Shown here: positions 1-8,244 of the stretch, in pieces
Position numbering within the stretch: position 1 is the stretch's first letter
How the letters are laid out: each line of letters opens with the position of its first letter
Source: JBBSHJ01 sp038253135
GTDB lineage: Bacteria > Actinomycetota > Actinomycetes > Mycobacteriales > QHCD01
Reading direction: 5' to 3'
DNA length: 41,011 bases
Assembly: GCA_038253135.1 (NCBI GenBank)
Contig: JBBSHJ010000020.1
Coordinates: forward strand, 1-41,011
The notes under the pieces: generated by a model
The model's input: only the letters and a program-made list of their open reading frames with translations
Database searches by the model: none
What the model was told of the DNA's origin: nothing
Program-made: the position numbers and the translations under genes

Positions 1-695
1 ATGTCGCCCCCGAAATAGTCGCCTACGTGGCTGTTCATCGCCCGGATCCGGCCGCGGTGGAACTGCCAGTCGAGCACCTGCGGATTGCCGTCCGCGGTCG
101 GTCGAGCCGGATGCGTGGGTTGCAGGGGCGCACCGCATGCGGTGAAGCTGTCGACGAATCCGGCGGCGCGGAGGGTCCGGATGGCATTGACCGTGTCGTT
201 GAGGTCTCCCATGAAGAGCACCGGCTCGTCACCGGGCGCCAGCCGCTCGAGCTCGGCGACGGTACGCCGCGCCTGCTCGAGCCGGGGGCTGAAGCCCTCG
301 GTCCGCTCGCGCTCGTTGCCCTGATAGGTGTAGTGCGCCGTGGCCACCAGCACGGTGTCATCCGTGCCGGTGAGCCTGAGCCGCGCCCAGAAGAGCCGGC
401 GCAGCGGCTCCAGCGTCCCGATGTCCTCGGCGCCGTACTCAACTAGCTCGAAGAGCGCGGTCGACCAGTAGATGTTGCCCTCGGTGCACCAGCCGTCGAA
501 AGGGTCGTCGACGCGCGCATGCCCGATGAGCTCTGCATCGAGCAGGTCGCGGGTCTGGGGCCGCAACTCCTGCACGCACAGCACGTCCGGGCGGGTCAGC
601 CGAGCGTAGCCGCGCAGCGGCTCGGAGCGCTCGGGCCAGCGATCGGTCGCCCACAGGTTGTACGTCGTCGCGACGAATCTCCACGGTCTGTCCAT
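1..695 (-). CDS. Endonuclease/exonuclease/phosphatase (EEP) family protein, C-terminus cut by the window edge
   Basis: The frame opens with an ATG at 695 and stays open to the left edge, giving at least 231 residues. Family landmarks appear in order: an early TYNLW strand, VLCVQELRPQ with the metal-binding Glu, VATAHYTYQGN, FMGDLND (GDxN motif) and DWQFHRG near the visible end. The final SDH-type motif would lie outside the window, although an NSHVGDY stretch is visible close to the edge. EEP proteins are metal-dependent phosphodiesterases acting on nucleic acids, phospholipids or sugar phosphates; the substrate cannot be assigned. There is no signal peptide, so it is probably cytosolic, unlike the secreted EEP protein at 35796-36695. 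It is divergent from the Gfo/Idh operon, and the 210 bases between them hold no further gene that I can see. Confidence 0.8.
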   Translation of the reverse strand, partial: MDRPWRFVATTYNLWATDRWPERSEPLRGYARLTRPDVLCVQELRPQTRDLLDAELIGHARVDDPFDGWCTEGNIYWSTALFELVEYGAEDIGTLEPLRRLFWARLRLTGTDDTVLVATAHYTYQGNERERTEGFSPRLEQARRTVAELERLAPGDEPVLFMGDLNDTVNAIRTLRAAGFVDSFTACGAPLQPTHPARPTADGNPQVLDWQFHRGRIRAMNSHVGDYFGGD

Positions 696-905
696 ATCGG
701 TGTCCCTTTCCGCAGTCACGGCCAACCGGCCGACTCATGATCCTCGCCGGGCTTGGGCGAAGACTCCAGCCCGCGCCGCCACGCCGGCGGCTGTTACCGC
801 ACAGAGGGCGCCCCCGGGCGTCCGACCACGGACACAACGTGGCCGTTGCCGGGCGGGATGTAGACGCGTCGACGTCGGCGAGCGAAGGATTTCCGATCGA
901 GGAAT

Positions 906-2198
906 GTGCCGCTGACTACCGAGAAGGTCGTGTTGGTGACGTCGGTATCCGACCAGCCGATCAGGCTCGGCGTCGTCGGCTGCGCGCGAATCCTCCCGGC
1001 CCACCTACGCGGAATCGCGACCCTGCAAGGCGCCGGTTTCGACCCGGTACGGATCACCGCGCTCTCAGCGCGGCGGGTGCAAGAGGCGCTGCTGTTTCGG
1101 CAACCCGTCGCCGGCGCGACGCCGCGAGAGCCCGCCTCGAGCAACCCGCGTGATCCGCTCGGCGCTCCGCACCGCTACGTCAGCGAGCTGCATCCCGATG
1201 TCCTTCCGGCCGTCTTCGACGACTGGCGCTCCTTGGTCGAATCCGACACCGTTGACGCCGTCCTGATCCTCGCCCCGGCCGGGCTGCACCACGAGATCGC
1301 GCTGGCCGCACTGCGCGGCGGCAAGCACGTGCTCATCGAGAAGCCCCTGGCGATCTCGGTGCGCGCGGCCGGCGCCGTCGTCGCCGAGGCCCGTCGCCGC
1401 CACCTCGTCGCGGGTGTGGCCGAGAACGTGCGCTACGCACCTCGCACCCGCGCGGCCAGCTGGTTGCTTTCCAGCGGCCTCATCGGTACGCCGCAACTCT
1501 GGCTCTCGGGTGGCATCGGCGGCGAGTGGGCGCCCGACCGCGTCGTCGCGCACACCCCCTGGCGGCACCGCAAGCTCGACGGCGCCGGCGGCCCGGCGAT
1601 CGATCACGGCGTGCACCTGATGCACCAGATCCGGCACCTGATGGGCCCGATCGACGACGTCACGGCCATGACGCGCACGTGGGAGCCGAAACGATTCGAT
1701 CGCGCCGAAGGGGCGGCGGATGCATCGGTCGACAACGAGGTCGAAGACATCTACCTCGCCCAGTTCCGTTTCGCGAGTGGCGCGATCGGCAGCGCCTTCT
1801 CCGGTTGGGCCGGTCGCGGCACCGGCGCCGGCCTCGATGCCGGCCCCGTCATCTACACCAGCGCGGGTTGCCTCAAGGGTGAGGACGTCTTCACCGACGA
1901 CGGACGGCTGGGGACCGTGACCGAGCTCTGGGAAAAAAAGACCGACCCGCGGACGCGGGAGCAGCACTTCCCCGGTGGCGTGACCGACACGTTCGCCCTT
2001 GAATTGCTCGATTTCGTCCGAGCGATCGTCACCGGCGACGAAATGGAGACCAGCGCCGCCGAGGGACTCGCCGACCTCGCCGGCGCATTCGCCATTCTCG
2101 AATCCGCGCATTCAGGTCAGCCCGTGCGGGTTGGTGACGTACACGACGGATCGATATCGGGCTATCAGGACGAGATCAATCAGCATTACCGGCTTTGA
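906..2198 (+). CDS. Gfo/Idh/MocA family NAD(P)-dependent oxidoreductase (operon gene 1)
   Basis: An N-terminal Rossmann fold (RLGVVGCARI) is followed by the family EKPLAIS motif with its catalytic Lys, then a C-terminal alpha/beta domain with DHGVHLMHQ carrying the usual catalytic His. At about 430 residues it is longer than the usual 330-390, because of an insert after the first beta-alpha-beta unit (around QPVAGATPREPASS). The family oxidises or reduces sugars, cyclitols and related polyols with NAD(P). The start is uncertain: the GTG at 906 has GAGG only 3 bases upstream, whereas a GTG at 936 sits 8 bases after GAGAAGG, so residues 1-10 may be untranslated. It is the first of four co-directional genes. 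The substrate is unknown. Confidence 0.88.
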   Translation: MPLTTEKVVLVTSVSDQPIRLGVVGCARILPAHLRGIATLQGAGFDPVRITALSARRVQEALLFRQPVAGATPREPASSNPRDPLGAPHRYVSELHPDVLPAVFDDWRSLVESDTVDAVLILAPAGLHHEIALAALRGGKHVLIEKPLAISVRAAGAVVAEARRRHLVAGVAENVRYAPRTRAASWLLSSGLIGTPQLWLSGGIGGEWAPDRVVAHTPWRHRKLDGAGGPAIDHGVHLMHQIRHLMGPIDDVTAMTRTWEPKRFDRAEGAADASVDNEVEDIYLAQFRFASGAIGSAFSGWAGRGTGAGLDAGPVIYTSAGCLKGEDVFTDDGRLGTVTELWEKKTDPRTREQHFPGGVTDTFALELLDFVRAIVTGDEMETSAAEGLADLAGAFAILESAHSGQPVRVGDVHDGSISGYQDEINQHYRL

Positions 2199-2268
2199 GC
2201 GACGAAACCACCGGCTACGTCGACCACGACCGCCCCGTCCTTGAACGGGACACGAAGGAGAGACCGCA

Positions 2269-3324
2269 ATGGCAGAACGCACGCTCGGGATGGGCGTCAT
2301 CGGGGCAGGCGGGATCTCACGCTTCGCCCACCTGCCCAACCTGAAACGCAATCCGCGAGTCGACCTCGTCGCGGTCGCCGACGTCGACGGTGAGAAGGCG
2401 AAGAATGCCGCGGCCGATTTCGGCATTCCCGGCTGTTACACCGACTACGACGAGCTTTTGGCCGATCCTCGAGTCCAGGCGGTGACCGTGACCACCTGGC
2501 CGACCGCCCACGCCGCACCCGTCATCGCCGCGGCGAGGGCCGGCAAGCACATTCTCTGCGAGAAGCCGATCGCACCGACGCTTCCCGAGGCGAACGCCAT
2601 GGTCGCGGCGGCCGAGGACGCCGGCGTCAAGTTCGCGATGGGCTACCAGCACCGTTTCGGCACCCAGCTCAACCTGGTCAAGCGATTGCTCGACGAGGGT
2701 TTCGTCGGGCGCCCGATGGGCATGACGCAGGTCGGGATCGGGCCCTCGCGCCACGGGGTGTCCTGGTTCTTGCGCAAGGACCTCGCCGGCGGCGGAGTGC
2801 TCATGGACTGGGGCATCTACACCGCGCACACGATCCTGTGGCTGATGGGCCCGGTCCAGAGCGTCTACGCGACGTCGGCGATCTTCCGGCCGGATGTGCA
2901 GGTCGGCGACGAGCTGCTCAAAGACGTCGACGTCGAGGACACCGTGATGGCGACGATGCGCTTTGCCAGCGGCGCGATGGGGTCCTGGTACGCCGCGTGG
3001 GCCGTCGCCGCGGCCCATCACTCGATGTCGATCGACGGCTCGGACGGATCCCTCCTCACCAGCCGCGAGCAGCCCGGTGTCAACGCCTACAGCAAGAGCT
3101 TCGACGAGCCCGATCACCTCCGTGGCTGGCGGAACATCGTGACACCCGAGCCACCGCTGGGCGAGCTCCACTACCGCAAGCTCGCCCACCTCGTCGATGC
3201 CGTCCTCGACGACCGGCCACTGCAGTTTACAGGTGCGGACGGGCGGGACGCGCTCGAACTGGTCGAGGCGATCTACCGCTCGGCCGAGTCCGGCCGGCCC
3301 GTGACCCTTCCCCTGGAGCGATGA
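2269..3324 (+). CDS. Gfo/Idh/MocA family oxidoreductase (operon gene 2)
   Basis: This 351-residue protein has a textbook Gfo/Idh fold: MGVIGAGGISRFAHL is the dinucleotide-binding loop and CEKPIAPT carries the catalytic Lys. The C-terminal domain shows MDWGIYTAHTILW, where the usual D-x-G-x-H is D-x-G-x-Y with a His three residues later, so the acid/base residue may have moved. The ATG at 2269 follows a GAAGGAGAG ribosome-binding site. Its TGA overlaps the ATG of the next gene (ATGA), indicating translational coupling. It lies 70 bases after gene 1 and clearly differs from it in sequence, so this is not a recent tandem duplication. A sugar or polyol dehydrogenase role is inferred from the family only. 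Confidence 0.9.
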   Translation: MAERTLGMGVIGAGGISRFAHLPNLKRNPRVDLVAVADVDGEKAKNAAADFGIPGCYTDYDELLADPRVQAVTVTTWPTAHAAPVIAAARAGKHILCEKPIAPTLPEANAMVAAAEDAGVKFAMGYQHRFGTQLNLVKRLLDEGFVGRPMGMTQVGIGPSRHGVSWFLRKDLAGGGVLMDWGIYTAHTILWLMGPVQSVYATSAIFRPDVQVGDELLKDVDVEDTVMATMRFASGAMGSWYAAWAVAAAHHSMSIDGSDGSLLTSREQPGVNAYSKSFDEPDHLRGWRNIVTPEPPLGELHYRKLAHLVDAVLDDRPLQFTGADGRDALELVEAIYRSAESGRPVTLPLER

Positions 3325-4400
3325 GCATGGTAATCGACCGCATTCGGCTGGCCTTCGTCGGCGGCGAGCATCTGCATTTCGGCGGCCTGCTCGATGCCGC
3401 CGTCAGGAGCCCGACCGCGGACGTCGTCGGGGTCGCCATCGCCAATGACGAGCTGCGCGCGCATTTCGAGAAGCAGCAGCCGAGCGTTACGGCGTACGCG
3501 AGCTCCGAGGAGCTCTACGACAAGACGGACCCGCAGGCCATCGTGACCTGCGCAGACAACCGGCGCGCGGCCGCGGTGGTCGACGACGCAGCCGCGCGAG
3601 GCCTGCACATCATGAAGGAAAAGCCGATGGCCGCCGATGTGACACTGGCCGAGGAAATGGCGACGACCGCGAGCCGGCACGGCGTGCGATTGATGATCAA
3701 CTGGCCGAATAATTGGCGGTCAGGACTGCACACGGCGAAACGCCTCGTGGACGAGGGAACGATCGGGCGGGTGCTCGGCATCTATCACCGCGCCGGGCAC
3801 GGCGGGCCGCCGGCCGACTTCGCGGCCAACGGCCCGGTGAGCCGGATCGGCTGGGGCTGGCTGATCGACCGGTCGACCAATGGCGGCGGCGCGGCAGTCG
3901 ACTTCTGCTCCTACGGCGCCGCGATATCGCGCTGGATCATGGGCCAGCCCGGCCACGTGATCGGTCACGGCGGGCGGTACGTCAAGGAATTCTTCACCGT
4001 CGAGGACACCGGCACGATGATCCTCGGCTATTCCCGGGGCCACTCGGTGGTCGAGGGGACCTGGACCCAACCCGCCGTCCCGGTGCGGATGCCGAACATG
4101 ATCTACGGCGAGAAGGGCGCCATCGCCCTGACCGGACCGGACACGGTCAGCGTCGCCAATGACGGCACGGCCGGCGAACGCGTCTCGACCGACGGAACGG
4201 AGATAGGTGGCGACCCGCTGCCCGCGCACTACGCGTCGGCGCCGGACTATTTCACCCATTGCCTGCTCCATGACCTGCCGTTCGAGGGCATCGTGTCTCC
4301 CGAGGTTTCGCGCGATACCCAGGAGATCCTCGATGCGGGACTGCAGTCGATGGCCACCGGTCAACGAGTCGTTCTGCCCCTTCCCACCTTCGCCGGTTGA
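3321..4400 (+). CDS. Gfo/Idh/MocA family oxidoreductase with atypical active site (operon gene 3)
   Basis: The ATG at 3321 overlaps the preceding stop codon, giving 359 residues; the frame stays open further upstream but that part is the shadow of gene 2. The N-terminal region (IRLAFVGGEHLHFGG) lacks the glycine-rich GxGxxG loop of classic members. KEKPMAAD keeps the catalytic Lys. The position of the catalytic D-x-G-x-H motif reads DFCSYGAAISRW, with no His at all. This divergence suggests an altered reaction (for example epimerisation, elimination or keto-sugar handling) or weak redox activity. That is inference; the fold call is firm. The dioxygenase gene follows after 49 bases. Confidence 0.85.
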   Translation: MSMVIDRIRLAFVGGEHLHFGGLLDAAVRSPTADVVGVAIANDELRAHFEKQQPSVTAYASSEELYDKTDPQAIVTCADNRRAAAVVDDAAARGLHIMKEKPMAADVTLAEEMATTASRHGVRLMINWPNNWRSGLHTAKRLVDEGTIGRVLGIYHRAGHGGPPADFAANGPVSRIGWGWLIDRSTNGGGAAVDFCSYGAAISRWIMGQPGHVIGHGGRYVKEFFTVEDTGTMILGYSRGHSVVEGTWTQPAVPVRMPNMIYGEKGAIALTGPDTVSVANDGTAGERVSTDGTEIGGDPLPAHYASAPDYFTHCLLHDLPFEGIVSPEVSRDTQEILDAGLQSMATGQRVVLPLPTFAG

Positions 4401-4449
4401 CGCTCGCGGCCCGCACCGGCGCACCCCTTGCACCCAGGAGACAAAGACA

Positions 4450-5226
4450 ATGCTGAACCCCGTTGTGGAAAAGGGACCCCTCACCGACACCGACACGTTC
4501 GTCTTCGAGTCGTGGGGTTATTTCATCATCCCCGACGTCCTTACCGGCGACGAGGCGGCCGAGTGCTACCAGGCATCGCAGCGGCTGCACGCGGCCCGCG
4601 ATCGCGCGTTCGGCCAGATCGGCAGGGGCTATGAGACCGAGCCCAGTCTCGAGCGGCTGATCGACCACCCGGACGTCCTGCCCAAGGTGCGTGGTCTTTT
4701 CGGCGACCGCTTCATCCTGCAAGCCAGCTGGAACACGATGCAGCCCGCGCACGCCGGCAACGGTCGCTGGCACCAGGACGGATCGAACGCCTACGACTTC
4801 AAGCAGGTGGGATACCCGGTCCCGCTGATCCAGCTGCGGGCCTCGTTCCTGCTGACGGATCAGCTCGAACCCGGCCACGGGAACATGGAGCTGGTTCCGG
4901 GCAGCCACCGCAGCCAGGTGCCGTTGCCCGACCCGGTGCGGTCGGCGAACGACGACGTCTCGATCGGTCACGTGATCTGTGCCGCGGCGGGGTCGGTGCT
5001 CGTGTTTCACAACGGCGTGTGGCACCGCACGTTCCGCCACGACGGCGATCGGGACCGCTACACCGCGCACTACGTCTACAGCCCGCCGTGGGTCCGGAGT
5101 GCCGACCGGTTCGAGAATTCCGCGGAGTTCCTGGAGCGTACGACGCCCCTGCGCCGCGCGCTGATGGCCGATTTCTCCCGACCGGACGCGCCGTACGGCG
5201 CCGGCTACGAGCCACTCCCCTTCTGA
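4450..5226 (+). CDS. Phytanoyl-CoA dioxygenase (PhyH) family Fe(II)/2-oxoglutarate-type oxygenase (operon gene 4)
   Basis: The protein has 258 residues. The double-stranded beta-helix signature is present: WHQDGSN (H108, D110) and a distal WHRTFRH (H192) would form the 2-His-1-carboxylate iron site, followed by Arg residues suitable for 2-oxoglutarate binding. GHGNMELVPGSH is also typical of the family. The ATG at 4450 is preceded by CAGGAG with 9-base spacing. PhyH-family enzymes hydroxylate or oxidatively cleave diverse small molecules, and many bacterial ones sit in sugar or natural-product clusters. Here it closes a run of three Gfo/Idh genes, suggesting oxygenation of a sugar-, cyclitol- or glycoside-like compound. 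Its last 22 bases overlap the 3' end of the broken regulator on the other strand. Confidence 0.88.
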   Translation: MLNPVVEKGPLTDTDTFVFESWGYFIIPDVLTGDEAAECYQASQRLHAARDRAFGQIGRGYETEPSLERLIDHPDVLPKVRGLFGDRFILQASWNTMQPAHAGNGRWHQDGSNAYDFKQVGYPVPLIQLRASFLLTDQLEPGHGNMELVPGSHRSQVPLPDPVRSANDDVSIGHVICAAAGSVLVFHNGVWHRTFRHDGDRDRYTAHYVYSPPWVRSADRFENSAEFLERTTPLRRALMADFSRPDAPYGAGYEPLPF

Positions 5227-6661
5227 CCGTCGCGTACGACGCGGGCGAGGCTGCGGGCCGCAGCGCGCAGCCGGTCCGGCGCCAGCGCGGCGTACCCGAG
5301 CACGAGGCCGGGCGGTCCCGCTCGGTGCCGGTGCGTGGAGAGCGGCTGCGCGAGCACGCCTGCGCGCAGCAGCCGCCCGGCCAGGTCGACGTCGTCGCCA
5401 CCGCCGGCAAGCCCGTCGGGGAAGGTGAGGAGCAGGTGCAGGCCCGCGGCCACGCCCTGGATCTGCGCGCCCGGCAGCTCCGCCACAAGGGCGGTGTGCA
5501 GGGCGTCGCGCCGCGCGAGCTGGCGGCCGCGCACGAGGCGGATGTGCCGCTCGTAGGCGCCGGACGCGATCAGCTGCGCCAGCACCAGCTGCGGTACGGC
5601 GGGACTGCCCAGATCGCTGGCGTGCTTGGCCTCGATCAGCCCCGGCTGCCGGTCCGGCGGCGCGATCAGCCACCCGATCCGCAGCGCGGGCGCCAACGTC
5701 TTCGACGTGCTGCCGGCATAGGCGATGTGTCCTGGGTCGGACGGGTGCAGCGCCGCGACCGGCGCGCGATCGTAGCGGTACTCCGCGTCGTAGTCGTCCT
5801 CGATCACGAGCCGCCCGCCGGCCGCCGGCGAGCAGGGCCCGGCGCCGGCGCGGTGACAGGACGGCGCCGGTGGGGAACTGGTGCGCCGGCGTGAGGGCGG
5901 CCGCGGCCACGTCGACGCCGGCCAGCTCGGCCACGTCGATCCCCTCGGCATCGACCACGACCGGGACGGGACGCAGGCCCCAGTAGGCGAGCTCGTCGCG
6001 GGCGCCACGGGAGCCCGGATCCTCCACCGCGACCGACGGCGTACCGTCCCGGACCAGACTCTGGGCCAGCAGCGCCAGCGCCTGCGCAACTCCCGCCACG
6101 ACCAGCAGGTCCGCCGCCGGCGCCCGCAGCCCCCGCGTGCGGGCGAGCCAGCGGGCCAGCTCCTCGCGCAGTCGCAGGCTGCCTCGCGGGTCGCCGTATC
6201 CCAGCTCGGCCCGGCTAGCGTCGGCGAGCACCGCGCGCTCGGCCCGCAGCCACGCCGCCCGCGGGAAGGCGGACAGGTCGGGCACCCCGGGCGACAGGTC
6301 GAAGTCGACGCCGGCGGACCCGGTGCGCAGCGGCAGGCGCGGGCCGAGCGAATTCACCGGCTCAGCGATCCGGGACCGGCCGGGTTCCGCGTCGGTGCCT
6401 GCCGTCGCCGGCCGCGGCGCCGGAACGACCGCCGTACCCGCACCGCGCCGGCCGAGGACGAGGCCCTCGTCAGCGATCCGCCGATAGGCCTCCACAACGA
6501 CGCCCCGCGAGATGCCGAGATCACCGGCCAGCTCGCGCGACGCGGGCAGCACGGCACCGGCGGTCGCCGATCGCGGTGCGCAAGGCGTCCGTCAACCACA
6601 CCGTCAGGCCGCGGGCGGGCACGGTGCGGGGATCGAGCTGCAGGAAATCAGCGCCGCGCAT
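5205..6661 (-). pseudogene. MocR/PdxR-like GntR-type regulator with PLP aminotransferase-like domain, two frame disruptions
   Basis: Three consecutive frames together encode one MocR protein. From the ATG at 6661 comes the start of the winged helix (MRGADFLQLDPR to LRTAIGD). The frame changes at about 6556-6570 and continues with VLPASRELAGDLGISRGVVV and the aminotransferase-like domain up to QFPTGAVLSPRRRRALLAG. It changes again at about 5810-5835, then GRLVIEDDYDAEYRYDR and STSKTLAPALRIGW (the PLP Lys region) follow to the end. At the first break the usual short segment between the helix and the HTH is missing, which fits a small deletion. Members of this family normally activate a neighbouring gene in response to PLP or amino compounds. 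The intact EamA transporter is divergent, a common pairing. Assembly error in GC-rich sequence is an alternative to true decay. Confidence 0.8.
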
Positions 6662-6772
6662 GCTCGCCGTGTCGGGACATTGGTCCACTCTAGAACGCCT
6701 TCGTTGGCACTGTTCACCGGTCCATGCGGTCGCGCAGGATCGACCCCGTGACCGACGGCGTGGAGGGTGTCC

Positions 6773-7681
6773 ATGCGTAGGGCATCGGTGGCGGCCGGCC
6801 TCGGCGGCGCCGCGATGGTGCTCGTCGGCGGCAGTGTTGCGGCCTCCGGCACACTGGCCGACGCTCCGCTGTGGACGGCGCAGGCGGTGCGGTACGCCGT
6901 TGCCGCACTGCTGCTTCTCCGCGCCGCCCGCCTGTGCAGAGTCCGGCTGATGCTGCCGCGGGGGCGGGAGTGGCTGTGGCTGCTCGGCGTGGCGGTGACC
7001 GGACTCGTGCTCTTCAACGTCGCGCTGGTGCACGGATCCCGGCACGCCGAACCGGCGGTCCTCGGCGTCGGCGTCGCGTGCGTCCCGATCCTGCTGGCCA
7101 TGCTGGGGCCGATCGTCGAATCGCGCCCGCCCACACGGCGGGCCGTGGTGGCGGCTCCGATCGTGACGGCGGGTGCGGCTCTGGTCGAGGGGGCCGGACG
7201 CAGCGACGCGATCGGGTACGGCTGGGCGGCCGTGGTGCTGGTGTGCGAGGCCGCATTCACCCTGCTGGCGATCCCCGTGCTCGGGCGACACGGGCCGTGG
7301 GGTGTCTCGATCCACGCGACCTGGCTGGCCGCCGCGATGTTCGCCGCCCTTGGCGTCGTCGTCGACGGTCCGGCCGGAATCACGCGGTTCGACACCGCCG
7401 TCGTCGCGACCGTCGGCTATCTCGCCGTCGCGGTGACGGCCGTGGCCTTCCTGCTCTGGTACACCTGCGTGCGCCGGTTGGGAGCCGGCCGCGCCGGGCT
7501 CTTGACCGGAATTGCGCCGATCGCCGCGGCCGGCACCGGGATCGCGCTCGGCGGCCCGGCGCCGGCCTACAGCGTCTGGATCGGCATTGCGGCGGTGGCG
7601 GCCGGCCTCGCCGTCGGGATACGGCCCGAGCCGGCGGGCGAGCTCCCGCAGCCGGCGATGGCCCTCGGCAACCACCACTGA
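6773..7681 (+). CDS. EamA/DMT-family membrane transporter
   Basis: The protein has 302 residues and consists almost entirely of hydrophobic helices, about ten by eye. Two EamA-like repeats are separated near GRSDAIGYGW, and the second half shows VAVTAVAFLLWYTCVRRLGAGRAG, typical of drug/metabolite exporters. I chose the ATG at 6773 because GGAGG ends 6 bases before it; a GTG two codons earlier is too close to that site. The gene is divergent from the broken MocR-like regulator across 111 bases, suggesting the regulator once controlled it. The exported solute (amino acids, bases or drugs in this family) cannot be told. With its regulator disrupted, expression may now be constitutive or lost. 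Confidence 0.85.
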   Translation: MRRASVAAGLGGAAMVLVGGSVAASGTLADAPLWTAQAVRYAVAALLLLRAARLCRVRLMLPRGREWLWLLGVAVTGLVLFNVALVHGSRHAEPAVLGVGVACVPILLAMLGPIVESRPPTRRAVVAAPIVTAGAALVEGAGRSDAIGYGWAAVVLVCEAAFTLLAIPVLGRHGPWGVSIHATWLAAAMFAALGVVVDGPAGITRFDTAVVATVGYLAVAVTAVAFLLWYTCVRRLGAGRAGLLTGIAPIAAAGTGIALGGPAPAYSVWIGIAAVAAGLAVGIRPEPAGELPQPAMALGNHH

Positions 7682-7689
7682 CATCGGCC

Positions 7690-7892
7690 CGGCCGCCCGC
7701 ATCGTCGAGAGCCCGGCGAGCGCGGATCCCGCGGCCCAACGGCGTGTAGGCACGCGGCGTACCGCCTCGATGTCGTGGACCCGGTGACCTGACGGCGCCC
7801 GCGACGGTGAGCAGCCCGATGCGCTCGTAGTGCCGCAAGGTGTGGGCCGTGACGCCGACCATGCCCACGACTTCGGCGACCGCTCCGACACC
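7690..7892 (-). pseudogene. Decayed MerR-family regulator remnant
   Basis: One minus-strand frame reads VGVTAHTLRHYERIGLLTV, the diagnostic N-terminal helix-turn-helix of MerR regulators. The match then continues in a different frame with SGHRVHDIEAVRRV (the wing) and, weakly, LAGLSTMRAAG. There is no good start codon for the first part, since an in-frame stop lies shortly upstream, and no room for the C-terminal dimerisation helix before the transporter gene. The stretch is therefore a frame-broken, truncated copy. Effector and target are unknown. Confidence 0.6.
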
Positions 7893-7964
7893 TCGTCGGC
7901 GAACCGGTCAAGGCAGATCGCGCCCGCCCGTGCGAGCGACGCGGCGGAGAGGCACACTCTGAGC

Positions 7965-8210
7965 ATGGCTGACACCGACATCCAGCAGCACATCAACACG
8001 CTCATCGAGGAGGAGCACCAGCTGCGCTCCTCCGTGGGCGCCGGCGAGCTCTCTCCCACCGAGGAGCAGCAACGGCTGCGCCAGGTCGAGACCGAGCTCG
8101 ATCGGTGCTGGGACCTGCTGCGGGCTCGTCGGGCCCGCCGGGAGTATGGCGAGGATCCCGAGCAGGCACGGGTCCGCGACGCCAACGTCGTCGAGGGCTA
8201 TCAGCAGTAG
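7965..8210 (+). CDS. DUF2630 family small protein
   Basis: An 81-residue acidic, helix-rich protein starts MADTDIQQHINTLIEEEHQL, continues with LSPTEEQQRLRQVETELDRCWDLLRARRARREYG and ends VVEGYQQ. This pattern matches the small actinobacterial DUF2630 family of unknown function; the heptad-like charged and leucine spacing suggests a coiled coil. The ATG at 7965 has a GGAGAGG site upstream at long spacing (about 12 bases). It is a stand-alone gene between the MerR remnant and the convergent HNH endonuclease. No catalytic residues are apparent. Confidence 0.8.
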   Translation: MADTDIQQHINTLIEEEHQLRSSVGAGELSPTEEQQRLRQVETELDRCWDLLRARRARREYGEDPEQARVRDANVVEGYQQ

Positions 8211-8244
8211 TAGTCAGGCCGCAAGAGTCGGTCGGAGGAACGTC

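Noticed and set aside
2838..3320. N-terminal extension of the third Gfo/Idh gene
   Set aside because: The extension is Arg-rich shadow sequence of the second gene; the Rossmann fold begins right after the ATG at 3321.
4252..6552. A 766-residue minus-strand open frame
   Set aside because: Only its first part is the MocR-like protein; after about 5830 it reads out of frame through the regulator, then antisense to the dioxygenase and Gfo/Idh genes.
6521..8185. A 554-residue minus-strand open frame across the EamA gene
   Set aside because: Its composition is Arg/Gly/His-rich shadow sequence opposite a clear transporter; only its very end belongs to the regulator's N-terminus.
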